64,000 bases of DNA, taken from Streptomyces sp. 846.5 (GTDB lineage: Bacteria; Actinomycetota; Actinomycetes; Streptomycetales; Streptomycetaceae). How positions within the stretch are numbered: position 1 is the stretch's first letter; the number at the start of each line of letters is the position of its first letter. The notes under the pieces were generated by a model. It did no database searches, was not told the DNA's origin, and worked only from the letters and a program-made list of their open reading frames with translations. Position numbers and translations under genes: made by a program. This document shows positions 50,785-57,888 of this stretch, piece after piece. The stretch is taken from NCBI RefSeq assembly GCF_004365705.1, contig NZ_SOBN01000001.1:4636001-4700000 (forward strand), written 5' to 3'.

Positions 50785-50909
50785 CGTGTTCCTCCTTCTG
50801 TGTTTCACCGGCCCCTGTGTTTCGTAGACCGTCGAAAGCCCCCAGCGGGGTGACTGGGGGCTTTCAGTGAGCCGAACAGGTGTCGTGGGGCGTGGCAGGC
50901 GTCGTTCCC

Positions 50910-51176
50910 TCAGCTCACGAGGTCGTTGACGTCCGCCACGGCGTCCTTTCCGGCGGTCACCGTTCCCTGGACGTCGTTGAGCTTCTGCCCCAGCTTGTCC
51001 CCGACGGCGCTGAAGGCGAGGGGCATGGCCCTCAGTACGGCGGCCCCGGCGGCCTTTCCGGCGAGACCGGTGACTGCGGCCGGCGCGTTCGAGTCCATGG
51101 CCTGGGCGCTCGGGGCTGCCGCCGCCACGATCGACGCGGCTGCGGCGGTGATGAGGAGAAGTCGGTTCTTGGTCAT
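50910..51176 (-). CDS. Small secreted alanine-rich protein, function unknown
   Basis: 88 residues. Signal peptide (MTKNRLLLITAAAASIVAAA to SAQAM), mature part of about 60 residues predicted helical (AAVLRAMPLAFSAVGDKLGQ, NDVQGTVTAGKDAVADVND). No cysteine. Similar small helical secreted proteins accompany chaplins in streptomycetes, but I cannot name the family. Ribosome site weak. Confidence 0.65.
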   Translation of the reverse strand: MTKNRLLLITAAAASIVAAAAPSAQAMDSNAPAAVTGLAGKAAGAAVLRAMPLAFSAVGDKLGQKLNDVQGTVTAGKDAVADVNDLVS

Positions 51177-51304
51177 GTTCTGCTTAACGCACGAAGCCCG
51201 TCGCGGTCACCCGGGATTACGCCGATTCGGTCTATTCGGTTGAATCCGTGGCGATTCTCCGCCGCTGCCGAGTTCTGCTCCGCGATAGAGTGTCAGCGAT
51301 ATCC

Positions 51305-51375
51305 GGTGGAGTGGCCGAGTGGTTAGGCTGCGGCATGCAACGCCGTACAGACAGGTTCGACTCCTGTCTCCACCT
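51305..51375 (+). tRNA. tRNA-Cys (GCA)
   Basis: A 71-base cloverleaf. Acceptor GGTGGAG (51305-51311) pairs with CTCCACC (51368-51374), discriminator T at 51375 as in other tRNA-Cys; the anticodon stem GCGGC/GCCGT encloses ATGCAAC with anticodon GCA at 51337-51339; the T arm is ACAGG-TTCGACT-CCTGT. The D arm and anticodon stem differ from the tRNA-Cys I recall in the streptomycete Gly-Cys-Val cluster. CCA is not encoded. It stands alone inside the chaplin region, directly ahead of a strong terminator. Confidence 0.92.
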
Positions 51376-51389
51376 CGACGGAACAAACC

Positions 51390-51416
51390 GGGCCCGCCGC
51401 AGAATGCGGCGGGCCC
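51390..51416. terminator. Terminator after tRNA-Cys and chaplin D
   Basis: GGGCCCGCCGCA (51390-51401) and TGCGGCGGGCCC (51405-51416) form a perfect 12-base stem with a GAA loop, between the tRNA (plus) and chaplin D (minus). Confidence 0.88.
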
Positions 51417-51428
51417 GGCGGAAGGCTG

Positions 51429-51761
51429 CTAGTCGCAGTCCTCGCGACCTTCTTCGTGGTTCCAGAAGACGTGGTGGCCCCAGTGGCTGGCGTGCCACTC
51501 GTCCTTCGTGCCGTGCTCGTCGTCGCCGTTGCTGCAGCTGTTGTCGAACGCCGGGTTGGCCAGACCGACGACATTGATCGAGTTTCCGCAGATGTTGATC
51601 GGAATATCGACCGGAATCTGCACGACATTGCCGGACAGCACGCCCGGGGAGTCGTAAGCGGCGCCGTAGGCGTTGGCGTCGGCACTGGCCACGCCGGTGG
51701 CTCCGAACAACAGGGCGCCGGTGGCGCCCACGAGCAGTGCGGCCTTGCGAATCGAACCCAT
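51429..51761 (-). CDS. Chaplin D with His/acid-rich C-terminal tail
   Basis: 110 residues. Signal peptide MGSIRKAALLVGATGALLFG to VASADA, then the chaplin domain SPGVLSGNVVQIPVDIPIN, ICGNSINVVGLANPAFDNSC. Unlike other short chaplins it does not end there: about 30 more residues follow (NGDDEHGTKDEWHASHWGHH, then VFWNHEEGREDCD), with 6 His, 9 Asp/Glu, 3 Trp and a last Cys. Such a tail could bind metal ions or give pH-dependent charge. AAGGAG stands before ATG 51761; an ATG five codons earlier is disfavoured. Confidence 0.9.
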   Translation of the reverse strand: MGSIRKAALLVGATGALLFGATGVASADANAYGAAYDSPGVLSGNVVQIPVDIPINICGNSINVVGLANPAFDNSCSNGDDEHGTKDEWHASHWGHHVFWNHEEGREDCD

Positions 51762-51914
51762 GGGGATCTCCTTCACTGTGACGGAACATCCGCGGTGGAT
51801 TCTCTGCAGCGCCCACCCCGGGGTGTTCTCCTACAGGTGATACTTCGGCGCGGTCCGCTCGACCGGCGGGTGCGACACGGCGCATTCACACGTACGGCCC
51901 CAAGGCGTGGGAAT

Positions 51915-51959
51915 GGCGAGAGGCGGGCCTTTCCAGGAAAGGAAGGCCCGCCTCTCGCC
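51915..51959. terminator. Terminator after chaplin E
   Basis: GGCGAGAGGCGGGCCTT (51915-51931) pairs with AAGGCCCGCCTCTCGCC (51943-51959), a perfect 17-base stem. It follows chaplin E on the minus strand. Confidence 0.87.
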
Positions 51960-52038
51960 CTGGCCCGGCCGGGTGTGATCCGTGAGGGCAGGGACCTCAG
52001 ATCACCCGGCGCTGCGGCCCGGTCGCCCGGTACTCAGA

Positions 52039-52278
52039 TCAGCCGATGTTCTTGCACTCGTTGCCGAAGGCCGGGTTCAGCGCGCCGATCACGTCGACAG
52101 TGATGCCGCAGGCGTTCACCGGCACGTGGACGGGCACGGCAACGTTGTTGCCCGAGAGCACGCCGGGGGAGTTGGTCGCAGCACCGGTGGCGGTGCTGCT
52201 GGCCGAGGCGGCACCGGCACCAGCGGCGATCATGCTGACTGCGGCGGCGGCGACGAACATGCTGCGCTTGGTGTTCAT
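52039..52278 (-). CDS. Short chaplin E
   Basis: 79 residues. Signal peptide MNTKRSMFVAAAAVSMIAAG to ASASS, then SPGVLSGNNVAVPVHVPVN, ACGITVDVIGALNPAFGNEC. Two family cysteines are present. ATG 52278 has AAAGGA ahead. ITVDV replaces the common xSVNV strand. Confidence 0.92.
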   Translation of the reverse strand: MNTKRSMFVAAAAVSMIAAGAGAASASSTATGAATNSPGVLSGNNVAVPVHVPVNACGITVDVIGALNPAFGNECKNIG

Positions 52279-52712
52279 GGACGTGAGTCCTTTCTCGTAA
52301 TGAGGGTGGCTGACACGAAGTCCTTGATAGAACGTCAGCCGGTCCAACGCCTCAGGCCACCCGATCGCAACGGTCTTGTCGGTCCTTCACCCGAACGCGT
52401 GCCTTTGCAGGGCCGGATGACCGAAACCGGCGTGGGCTTGGAGCCTGTTCCGGCACCAACCGTTTCCTGTTGTTTCCGAGTTCGTTGAACCCAACAGGTG
52501 ACGGTGGGTGCTCCATGGCGCTGGGACTGTGCTATCGGCGGCGATTCCTCCTCGCTACCGGTACGGCGGTTTCCGGCCCTGGGCAGGAAGGCTGTTCGGC
52601 ACCGGAATGCCCGGAGCCTCGTCCCGCGCGGACCGGTCGGCATGTGATGCTGCCCGGTCCGCGCCCGGCCGATTATCAGAATGCAGCCGATTAGCAGAAG
52701 CGGGGAAAACTG
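52279..52712. other. 434-base gap between chaplin E and the winged-helix gene
   Basis: Divergent control region. It contains a perfect 11-base inverted repeat, GCGCGGACCGG (52626-52636) and CCGGTCCGCGC (52654-52664), 49 bases before the winged-helix ATG. Overlapping frames here have poor composition and are not called. No clear sigma-BldN motif was seen for chaplin E. Confidence 0.5.
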
Positions 52713-53141
52713 ATGAGCAAATCCCAGAAGGGGCGCAGGCACCGCACCGTCAACCGCAGGCCACGCCCGGTCGGGTCCGCTGCCGGCCCGGTGCGGGTGG
52801 CGGCGCCGGTTCCGGTGCCAGTGGAGAAGGTGGCGGCGGACGGCGTCGGGCCGCTGTTTCAGACGGCGCAGCGGGACGGCGGACTCGGGCTCCCCGCGGC
52901 GCGCACCTGGCGGCATCTGCTGGAGTCGGACCGCAGCGGCGCCACGGTCGAGGAGATCAGCGCGACGGTCGGGTACCAGCCGCAGACCATCGGCAGGCAC
53001 GTCAGCGGGCTGTTGAAGTACGGCATGGTCCGCGAGAGCGAGGGCCGCTGGTACCCGACCGGGAAGAGCCAGTGGAACGCGGCGGAGGAGCACGGCCTGG
53101 TCGCCGCGGCACCCTCAGCCGCACCCGTTGGGGCCCGCTGA
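52713..53141 (+). CDS. Winged-helix DNA-binding protein, function unknown
   Basis: A 142-residue protein. A basic disordered first 35 residues (KGRRHRTVNRRPRP) lead to a winged helix of about 75 residues: ARTWRHLLESDRSGATVEEI, SATVGYQPQTIGRHVSGLL, KYGMVRESEGRWYPT. The recognition helix and wing are clear, as in MarR/ArsR-like regulators; no ligand domain follows. It may regulate neighbouring genes. GGGGAA lies before ATG. Confidence 0.78.
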   Translation: MSKSQKGRRHRTVNRRPRPVGSAAGPVRVAAPVPVPVEKVAADGVGPLFQTAQRDGGLGLPAARTWRHLLESDRSGATVEEISATVGYQPQTIGRHVSGLLKYGMVRESEGRWYPTGKSQWNAAEEHGLVAAAPSAAPVGAR

Positions 53142-53174
53142 GGGTGGCCCGAACCGGGGGACCATACTGGCGGG

Positions 53175-53741
53175 ATGCGATACCCACGGAGATCCCCCCG
53201 CAGCCTTCTGCCCGCGGTCGCGCTGGCCGCCGTGCTGTCGGCGGGCCTGCTGGCCGGCTGCTCGGCCAACGGGTCGGACGGGGTCCAGCGGGCGGCGCCG
53301 GGGTCGGCGCAGACCACGCTGAGCAGCGGCCCGGACGGGGTGTCGTACAGCGTGCAGGCACGCAACGTGGACCTGGCGCTGACCGGGGCCACGCTGCGGC
53401 TGGACCCGGCGTCGGGGAAGGCGAGCCTGCAGTTCACCGTGGACAACAAGGGCCCGGTCACCGAGCACCTCGGGCTGGTGACCGTGGACGGCGGTCAGGC
53501 GCAGCTGAACGGCGGGCCGGCTGGGGAAGGACTGCTGTCCACGGCGGGGATCCGGCTGGACTCCGAGACCAGCACCGCCTTCGGTGCCCCGACGGATGTG
53601 AAGGACCCCTCGATCGTGCTGCCGGCCGGCGCCGCCGCGGCGGTCAGGGCCGCGGGCCAGAAGGCCGGCGGCACCGTACCGGTGATGCTGATGTTCGGCA
53701 TCGCCGGCACGGTGCAGCTGGACGTTCCGGTGCGGTCCTGA
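53175..53741 (+). CDS. Lipoprotein, function unknown
   Basis: 188 residues with a lipoprotein signal: basic MRYPRRSPRS, hydrophobic LLPAVALAAVLSAGLLAGCS with lipobox LLAGC. The mature part has a beta-rich domain (VSYSVQARNVDLALTGATLR, LQFTVDNKGPVTEHLGLVTV). DUF461/PCuAC-like copper-chaperone proteins have a similar plan but the Met/His metal motif is missing. It follows the winged-helix gene by 33 bases and may share its transcript. Confidence 0.78.
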   Translation: MRYPRRSPRSLLPAVALAAVLSAGLLAGCSANGSDGVQRAAPGSAQTTLSSGPDGVSYSVQARNVDLALTGATLRLDPASGKASLQFTVDNKGPVTEHLGLVTVDGGQAQLNGGPAGEGLLSTAGIRLDSETSTAFGAPTDVKDPSIVLPAGAAAAVRAAGQKAGGTVPVMLMFGIAGTVQLDVPVRS

Positions 53742-53751
53742 CGGACGCGTA

Positions 53752-55533
53752 TTAACCGACCGTCAGGTCGTCCGCGTAGACGTTGCCCTGGGCGTACCAG
53801 CCGTGGACGTAGACGGTGACGGTCCCGCTGGCGCCGGTGGTGAACGGCACCGTCAGCTTGGTCCAGCCGGTGCCGCTGGCCCAGGTGCTGGCGGTGGCCC
53901 CGCCGCTGACCCCGAGGTAGGCGTAGCTGCCCTGGACCCAACCGCTCAGCGTGTAGCTGTGGTTGGCCGAGAGCGTCAGCGTCTGGCCGCACTGGCCGGT
54001 CTGCGACGCGGTCGGCACGACCTGGAGTGCGTGGCTGCCGGAGTGGACCGGGGAGCTGACGACGGCGCCGCCGGCCTGGCAGGTCCACGGGCTGAGGCTG
54101 CCGGTCTCGAAGGTCCCGTTCACCAGCGAGCCGGAACCGCCGCCCCCGCCGGTGCCGGTGACCGTGAGCGAGTAGGTCGCGGTGTGGCTGCCGGAGGCCG
54201 CGCTGCCGGTGACCGTGATCGGGTAGGTGCCCGCGGCGGCGGTGGCCGAGGCGGTCAGGGTGAGCGTGGCGGAGCCGCCCGCCGTGACCGAGGCCGGGCT
54301 CAGGCTGGCGGTGACGCCGGTCGGGGCCCCGCTGGCGCTGAGGCTGACCGACTGCGCGCTGCCGGAGGTGACCGCGGTGCTCACCGTCGCGGTGGTGGAG
54401 GCCCCTTCGGCGACGGTGCCCGAGCCGGGGGCGACGCCGACCGAGAAGTCATTGGTCGGGACGGTGCTGCCGCCACTGGTGAAGGGCTCCAGCGCATGGC
54501 TGAAGTCCCAGGTGCTCTGGGCGATTCCGGAGCAGGAGTCGGAGCCGCCGGTGCCGACGCAGCCGCCGTTGTCCCGCTGCAGCGCCCAGAAGGACAGGCT
54601 GGCCAGCCCCTTTCCGGCGGCCCAGCTCTCGACGTTCTTCGCGTCGGCGACGGTGGTGGTCTCGGCCGCGCCGTAGTCGTCGATGCCGGGCATCAGGGTG
54701 ATCCCGATCATGCCCCAGAGCTGGGCGGCGGTCTTGCTCGGGTAGAGCGTGGCGAGCTGGTTGTAGAGACCGGTGGCCGAGCTCTCGGCGTCATTGCCCA
54801 TCTCGTGGGTGGCGCCGTCGTAGTAGTCGAAGGTCATGATGTTGGCGACGTCCACGCGGGCGTTGTTCTGCACCGCGTTCTGGAGCACCGCGAGGCCGCT
54901 GGCGGCCAGGCCGCCGGTGGTCGTCGGCAGCGTGTAGGAGAACTGCACGGTCCGCCCGTTGCTCGCGGCCCAGGCGTCGACCAGGGCGATCGCCTTGTTG
55001 CGGCGGTCGATCCCGGCGGTGTTGGTGAGCGAGTTGTCCTCGGTGTCGAGGTCGATCCGGGTGACGTTGTAGGTGGTGATCACGCTCTCGTACGCCGCGG
55101 CGATCGCGTTGACGTCGGTGCAGCTGTCGGCGATCTCCGTCCCGGTGTGGTCGGCGGTGTAGCCGCCGAACGAGGGGATCACATTGCCGCCCTTGGCCTG
55201 GATGGCGCTGATGTCGCTGCCGAAGTTGGCGGCGGCGATGGGCGTGCTGCTCACGCCGTTCCAGTCGGCGGTGCAGGAGCCGGCGGTGGCGGTCTGGATG
55301 AAGGCCATGGAGAGGTAGTTGGCGCCGGACTGGCTCGACAGCGAGGTGAGGCTGCTGCCGTTGTACGCCTCGAAGTACGGCGCGAAGACATGCGCGGGAA
55401 GTGGGGTCCCCGTACCTGCCGCCTGCGCCGCCCCGACCCCGCCGACCAGCGCACTCGCCGTCGCGGCGGCGATGGCGAGTGCGCTGGTGAGGAGGGAGCG
55501 GAGGGGGGTGGACGGTGATGTCGTACGTCTCAT
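53752..55533 (-). CDS. Secreted GH18 chitinase-like enzyme with two accessory domains
   Basis: 593 residues. Signal peptide to AQAAG (about residue 39). Residues 45-350 are a GH18 barrel with HVFAPYFEAYNG, NVIPSFGGY and the catalytic D-x-D-x-E motif in RIDLDTED; ANIMTFDYYDG and SFWALQRD close the site. Residues 358-460 form an Ig-like stalk (FSVGVAPGSGTVAEGAST). Residues 470-593 form a carbohydrate-binding beta-sandwich (NGTFETGSLSPW). It should cut chitin or related glycans outside the cell. A DasR-like site and TTGACA box lie upstream. Confidence 0.9.
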   Translation of the reverse strand: MRRTTSPSTPLRSLLTSALAIAAATASALVGGVGAAQAAGTGTPLPAHVFAPYFEAYNGSSLTSLSSQSGANYLSMAFIQTATAGSCTADWNGVSSTPIAAANFGSDISAIQAKGGNVIPSFGGYTADHTGTEIADSCTDVNAIAAAYESVITTYNVTRIDLDTEDNSLTNTAGIDRRNKAIALVDAWAASNGRTVQFSYTLPTTTGGLAASGLAVLQNAVQNNARVDVANIMTFDYYDGATHEMGNDAESSATGLYNQLATLYPSKTAAQLWGMIGITLMPGIDDYGAAETTTVADAKNVESWAAGKGLASLSFWALQRDNGGCVGTGGSDSCSGIAQSTWDFSHALEPFTSGGSTVPTNDFSVGVAPGSGTVAEGASTTATVSTAVTSGSAQSVSLSASGAPTGVTASLSPASVTAGGSATLTLTASATAAAGTYPITVTGSAASGSHTATYSLTVTGTGGGGGSGSLVNGTFETGSLSPWTCQAGGAVVSSPVHSGSHALQVVPTASQTGQCGQTLTLSANHSYTLSGWVQGSYAYLGVSGGATASTWASGTGWTKLTVPFTTGASGTVTVYVHGWYAQGNVYADDLTVG

Positions 55534-55581
55534 GCGGGCTCTCCTGTGGGGGTGTGACTGGTGGAGACCTGTGGCTGGACA

Positions 55582-55616
55582 TTGACAATCTTTGGACTAG
55601 ACCAATGAACTGTCAA
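55582..55616 (-). promoter_or_regulatory. Chitinase promoter with DasR-like site
   Basis: On the minus strand a -35 box TTGACA (55616-55611) is followed by ATTGGTCTAGTCCAAA (55606-55591), which matches the DasR consensus ACTGGTCTAGACCACT at 12 of 16 positions. TTGACA also appears mirrored at 55582-55587, so the DasR-like core is framed by an outer inverted repeat. The region overlaps the end of the phosphatase gene. DasR is the known repressor of streptomycete chitinases, released by glucosamine-6-phosphate. Confidence 0.65.
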
Positions 55617-56382
55617 CACTCTTTCCAGTTATCGGGACCTCCAGCAGCCGCTCCCGCAGCGCCGCCACCAGTGCGGCATCCACGCCCAGGCGGTCGGTGG
55701 CGTAGCCGTGTACGGAGCCGTGGGTGGCGGTGAGGTCGTCGAGGACGTGGCGCATGACGGTGGCTGGGGCGCGGCCGTAGCCGGGCCAGATCTGGTGGCG
55801 GTCCGGGTGGGCGGCGCGGTAGTCGGCCAGGAGGCGGTCGGTGGCCCGTTCGGTGCGGGCGAAGTCGGCGAGGATGTCGTCCTCGTCGACGCCGAGGAGG
55901 GTGAGCACCAGGGCGGCGATCAGGCCGGTGCGGTCCTTGCCGGAGGCGCAGTGGAACACCAGGGGGCCGTCGTCCGGGCCGTTCGCGGCCGCGATCACAT
56001 CCAGGGCTTGGCGGATCTCGTTCACGCCGTCCTCGATGACTTCGGCGTAGCGGTCGGCGAGGTGGCGCCAGGGGTCGACGGTCGGGTCGATCGCGGCCTG
56101 GTCGTAGGGGCGGTGCTCGATGCTGAGGTTGTGGTAGTCGAGACCGGGCTGTTCGGGGACCCGGCCGGCGCGCTCGATCTCCCAGGGGTAGCGGAGGTCG
56201 ATCACCGTGCGGACGCCGAGGGCGAGAAAGCGGTCGTGGTCGGCACTGCCCGGGGTGAGCTTGCCGAGCGAGTCGGAGCGGTAGAGCCGGCCCCAGCGCA
56301 CCGTACGGCCGTCCGCTGCGGCGTAGCCGCCCAGGTCGCGGAAGTTGTGCAAGCGGTCGAAGGCGAGGTGTCTGGTCGTCAT
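55597..56382 (-). CDS. Protein tyrosine phosphatase (DSP/PTP-LipA-like)
   Basis: A 261-residue phosphatase. The active site C-x5-R is VFHCASGKDRTGLIAALVL. The N-terminal block NFRDLGGYAAADGRTVRWGR, LYRSDSLGKL, is that of the Listeria LipA/Mycobacterium MptpB group, which act on phosphotyrosine and phosphoinositides. ATG 56382 overlaps the stop of the MFS gene (ATGA), so both are coupled. The larger frame upstream is a shadow of the MFS gene. Confidence 0.9.
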   Translation of the reverse strand: MTTRHLAFDRLHNFRDLGGYAAADGRTVRWGRLYRSDSLGKLTPGSADHDRFLALGVRTVIDLRYPWEIERAGRVPEQPGLDYHNLSIEHRPYDQAAIDPTVDPWRHLADRYAEVIEDGVNEIRQALDVIAAANGPDDGPLVFHCASGKDRTGLIAALVLTLLGVDEDDILADFARTERATDRLLADYRAAHPDRHQIWPGYGRAPATVMRHVLDDLTATHGSVHGYATDRLGVDAALVAALRERLLEVPITGKSVDSSLV

Positions 56383-57794
56383 CGGCCCAAGGTAGTGACC
56401 TTGCGGTGGCGGGCCACCAGGAGGGCCGACAGGGCGCAGGCCGTGGCCGGGATCAGCTCTGCCCAGGCCAGGGGGTGGGTGGAGGTGGAGGGTGCGGTGC
56501 CGGGGTGACCAACCGTCACAAAGGCGCCCATGGCGGCGACTCCTATGGTCGCTCCTACCTGGCGGATTGAGCTGAGGAGTCCGCCGGCCGCTCCGGCGGT
56601 GCCCTCGGGGGCTGTCGTCACCACTGCTGCGACCAGTGCGGGGAGGGCGAAGGAGACCCCGAAGCCGCAGCAGAGCAGGCCTACGGTCAGGCCCGCGTAC
56701 GGTGCTCCGGCGAGGACGGCGGCGCCGAAGGCCAGGCTGCCGGCGGCCAGCAGGAGGAGTCCTCCCAGCACCGGCTTGGCGGGGCCGATCCGGGCCACGA
56801 TTCTGCCGGTGAGGAGTGGGTTGACGGAGGGTGGGAGGGACATCGGGAGAAAGGCGAGGCCGGTCATCAGCGGGGTGAGTTGCCATTGCTGCTGCAGGAG
56901 CAGAGGCAGGACGAAGATCATGCCGGACATCGCGAAGTTGACCGCGGCTCCGGCGAGCAGCAGCCCGGGTATGCCCGGGGCCCGGAGCAGTGCGGCGGAG
57001 ATCACCGGGGCGCTGCTGCGTCGCTCCAGTCGGACCAGCAGCGCGGCGAGGGCCAGGGCGCCGGTGCCGGAGCAGGCGGCGTGGAGCATTGAGCCCGAGC
57101 CGAGGGCGATGAGTGCATCGGTCAGCAGCCCCAGCGTTGCGCAGGCGGCGAGTTGGGCCGGCCAGTCGATGGCGGTGCGGCCGCGCGGGGCGTGGATCAG
57201 GGTTCCGGTGGTGAGCGCGAGGGTGAGTGCCGCCAGGGGGACGTTGATCAGGAATACTGCCCGCCAGCCGTCCAGATCGACCAGGAAACCACCGAGCACG
57301 GGGCCGCAGGCCATTGCGCTGCCGCTGATGGCGGCCCAGGTGGCGACGGCTCTGGCGCGTTCGGCGGGAACCGGGTAGAGCCTGGTGATGATGGAGAGCG
57401 TGGCCGGGACGGCTGCCGCTGCGGCGGCTCCGAGGACTCCGCGCAGCAGCACCAGTGTCCAGAGGTTGGGGGCGAAGGCGCTGAGCAGTGAGCCGAGGCC
57501 GAAGACGGCGATGCCGGTGCGGAAGGCGCGGTGTGCGCCGAAGCGGTCGCTGATGGCGCCGCCGGAGAGCAGCAGGGCGGCGAAGACCACGGTGTAGCCG
57601 GTGAAGGCCCACTGCAGTCCGGCGGTCGAACTGCCCAGGGAGCGGGCCAGATCGGGTTCGGCGACGGACAGGACGGTGGTGTCGATGAGGACCATGAAGT
57701 AGGCGGCGGAGATGCCGAGCAGGGCTCGTCGGCGGCCCGGTGGGGGTGTCGTTGCGGGTGCCGGTTGGGCGAGTGGTGTGATCGATGAGGTCAT
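56379..57794 (-). CDS. DHA2-type MFS efflux transporter
   Basis: 471 residues with about 14 hydrophobic segments. AAYFMVLIDTTVLSVAEPDLA, GGAISDRFGAHRAF (motif A), ACGPVLGGFLVDLDGWRAVF and LINVPLA are the DHA2 pattern. ATG 57794 is chosen because the longer frame lacks a hydrophobic start. It is divergent from the LysR gene with a palindrome between them, and coupled to the phosphatase downstream. Probable drug or metabolite exporter. Confidence 0.9.
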   Translation of the reverse strand: MTSSITPLAQPAPATTPPPGRRRALLGISAAYFMVLIDTTVLSVAEPDLARSLGSSTAGLQWAFTGYTVVFAALLLSGGAISDRFGAHRAFRTGIAVFGLGSLLSAFAPNLWTLVLLRGVLGAAAAAAVPATLSIITRLYPVPAERARAVATWAAISGSAMACGPVLGGFLVDLDGWRAVFLINVPLAALTLALTTGTLIHAPRGRTAIDWPAQLAACATLGLLTDALIALGSGSMLHAACSGTGALALAALLVRLERRSSAPVISAALLRAPGIPGLLLAGAAVNFAMSGMIFVLPLLLQQQWQLTPLMTGLAFLPMSLPPSVNPLLTGRIVARIGPAKPVLGGLLLLAAGSLAFGAAVLAGAPYAGLTVGLLCCGFGVSFALPALVAAVVTTAPEGTAGAAGGLLSSIRQVGATIGVAAMGAFVTVGHPGTAPSTSTHPLAWAELIPATACALSALLVARHRKVTTLGR

Positions 57795-57850
57795 GTCGCC
57801 ACTGTCGCGCCGGTTTTCGGGGTCCTCCACCGGCGCCGCCTGATGCTGCG

Positions 57851-57865
57851 TTCGGAATATCCGAA
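57851..57865. promoter_or_regulatory. LysR-type operator between the MFS and LysR genes
   Basis: TTCGGA-ATA-TCCGAA is a perfect 6-base inverted repeat and contains the T-n11-A pattern of LysR sites. Outer bases GC and GC (57848-57849, 57867-57868) extend it. It lies 24 bases before the LysR ATG and 57 before the MFS start. Confidence 0.65.
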
Positions 57866-57888
57866 TGCGGTGCCGGGTTGGCCCGGCC

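Noticed and set aside
51248-51577. Plus-strand frame across the tRNA-Cys
   Set aside because: It reads through a complete tRNA and antisense to chaplin D.
52335-53093. 252-residue minus-strand frame in the gap after chaplin E
   Set aside because: Arginine-rich, without a ribosome site, and antisense to the winged-helix gene.
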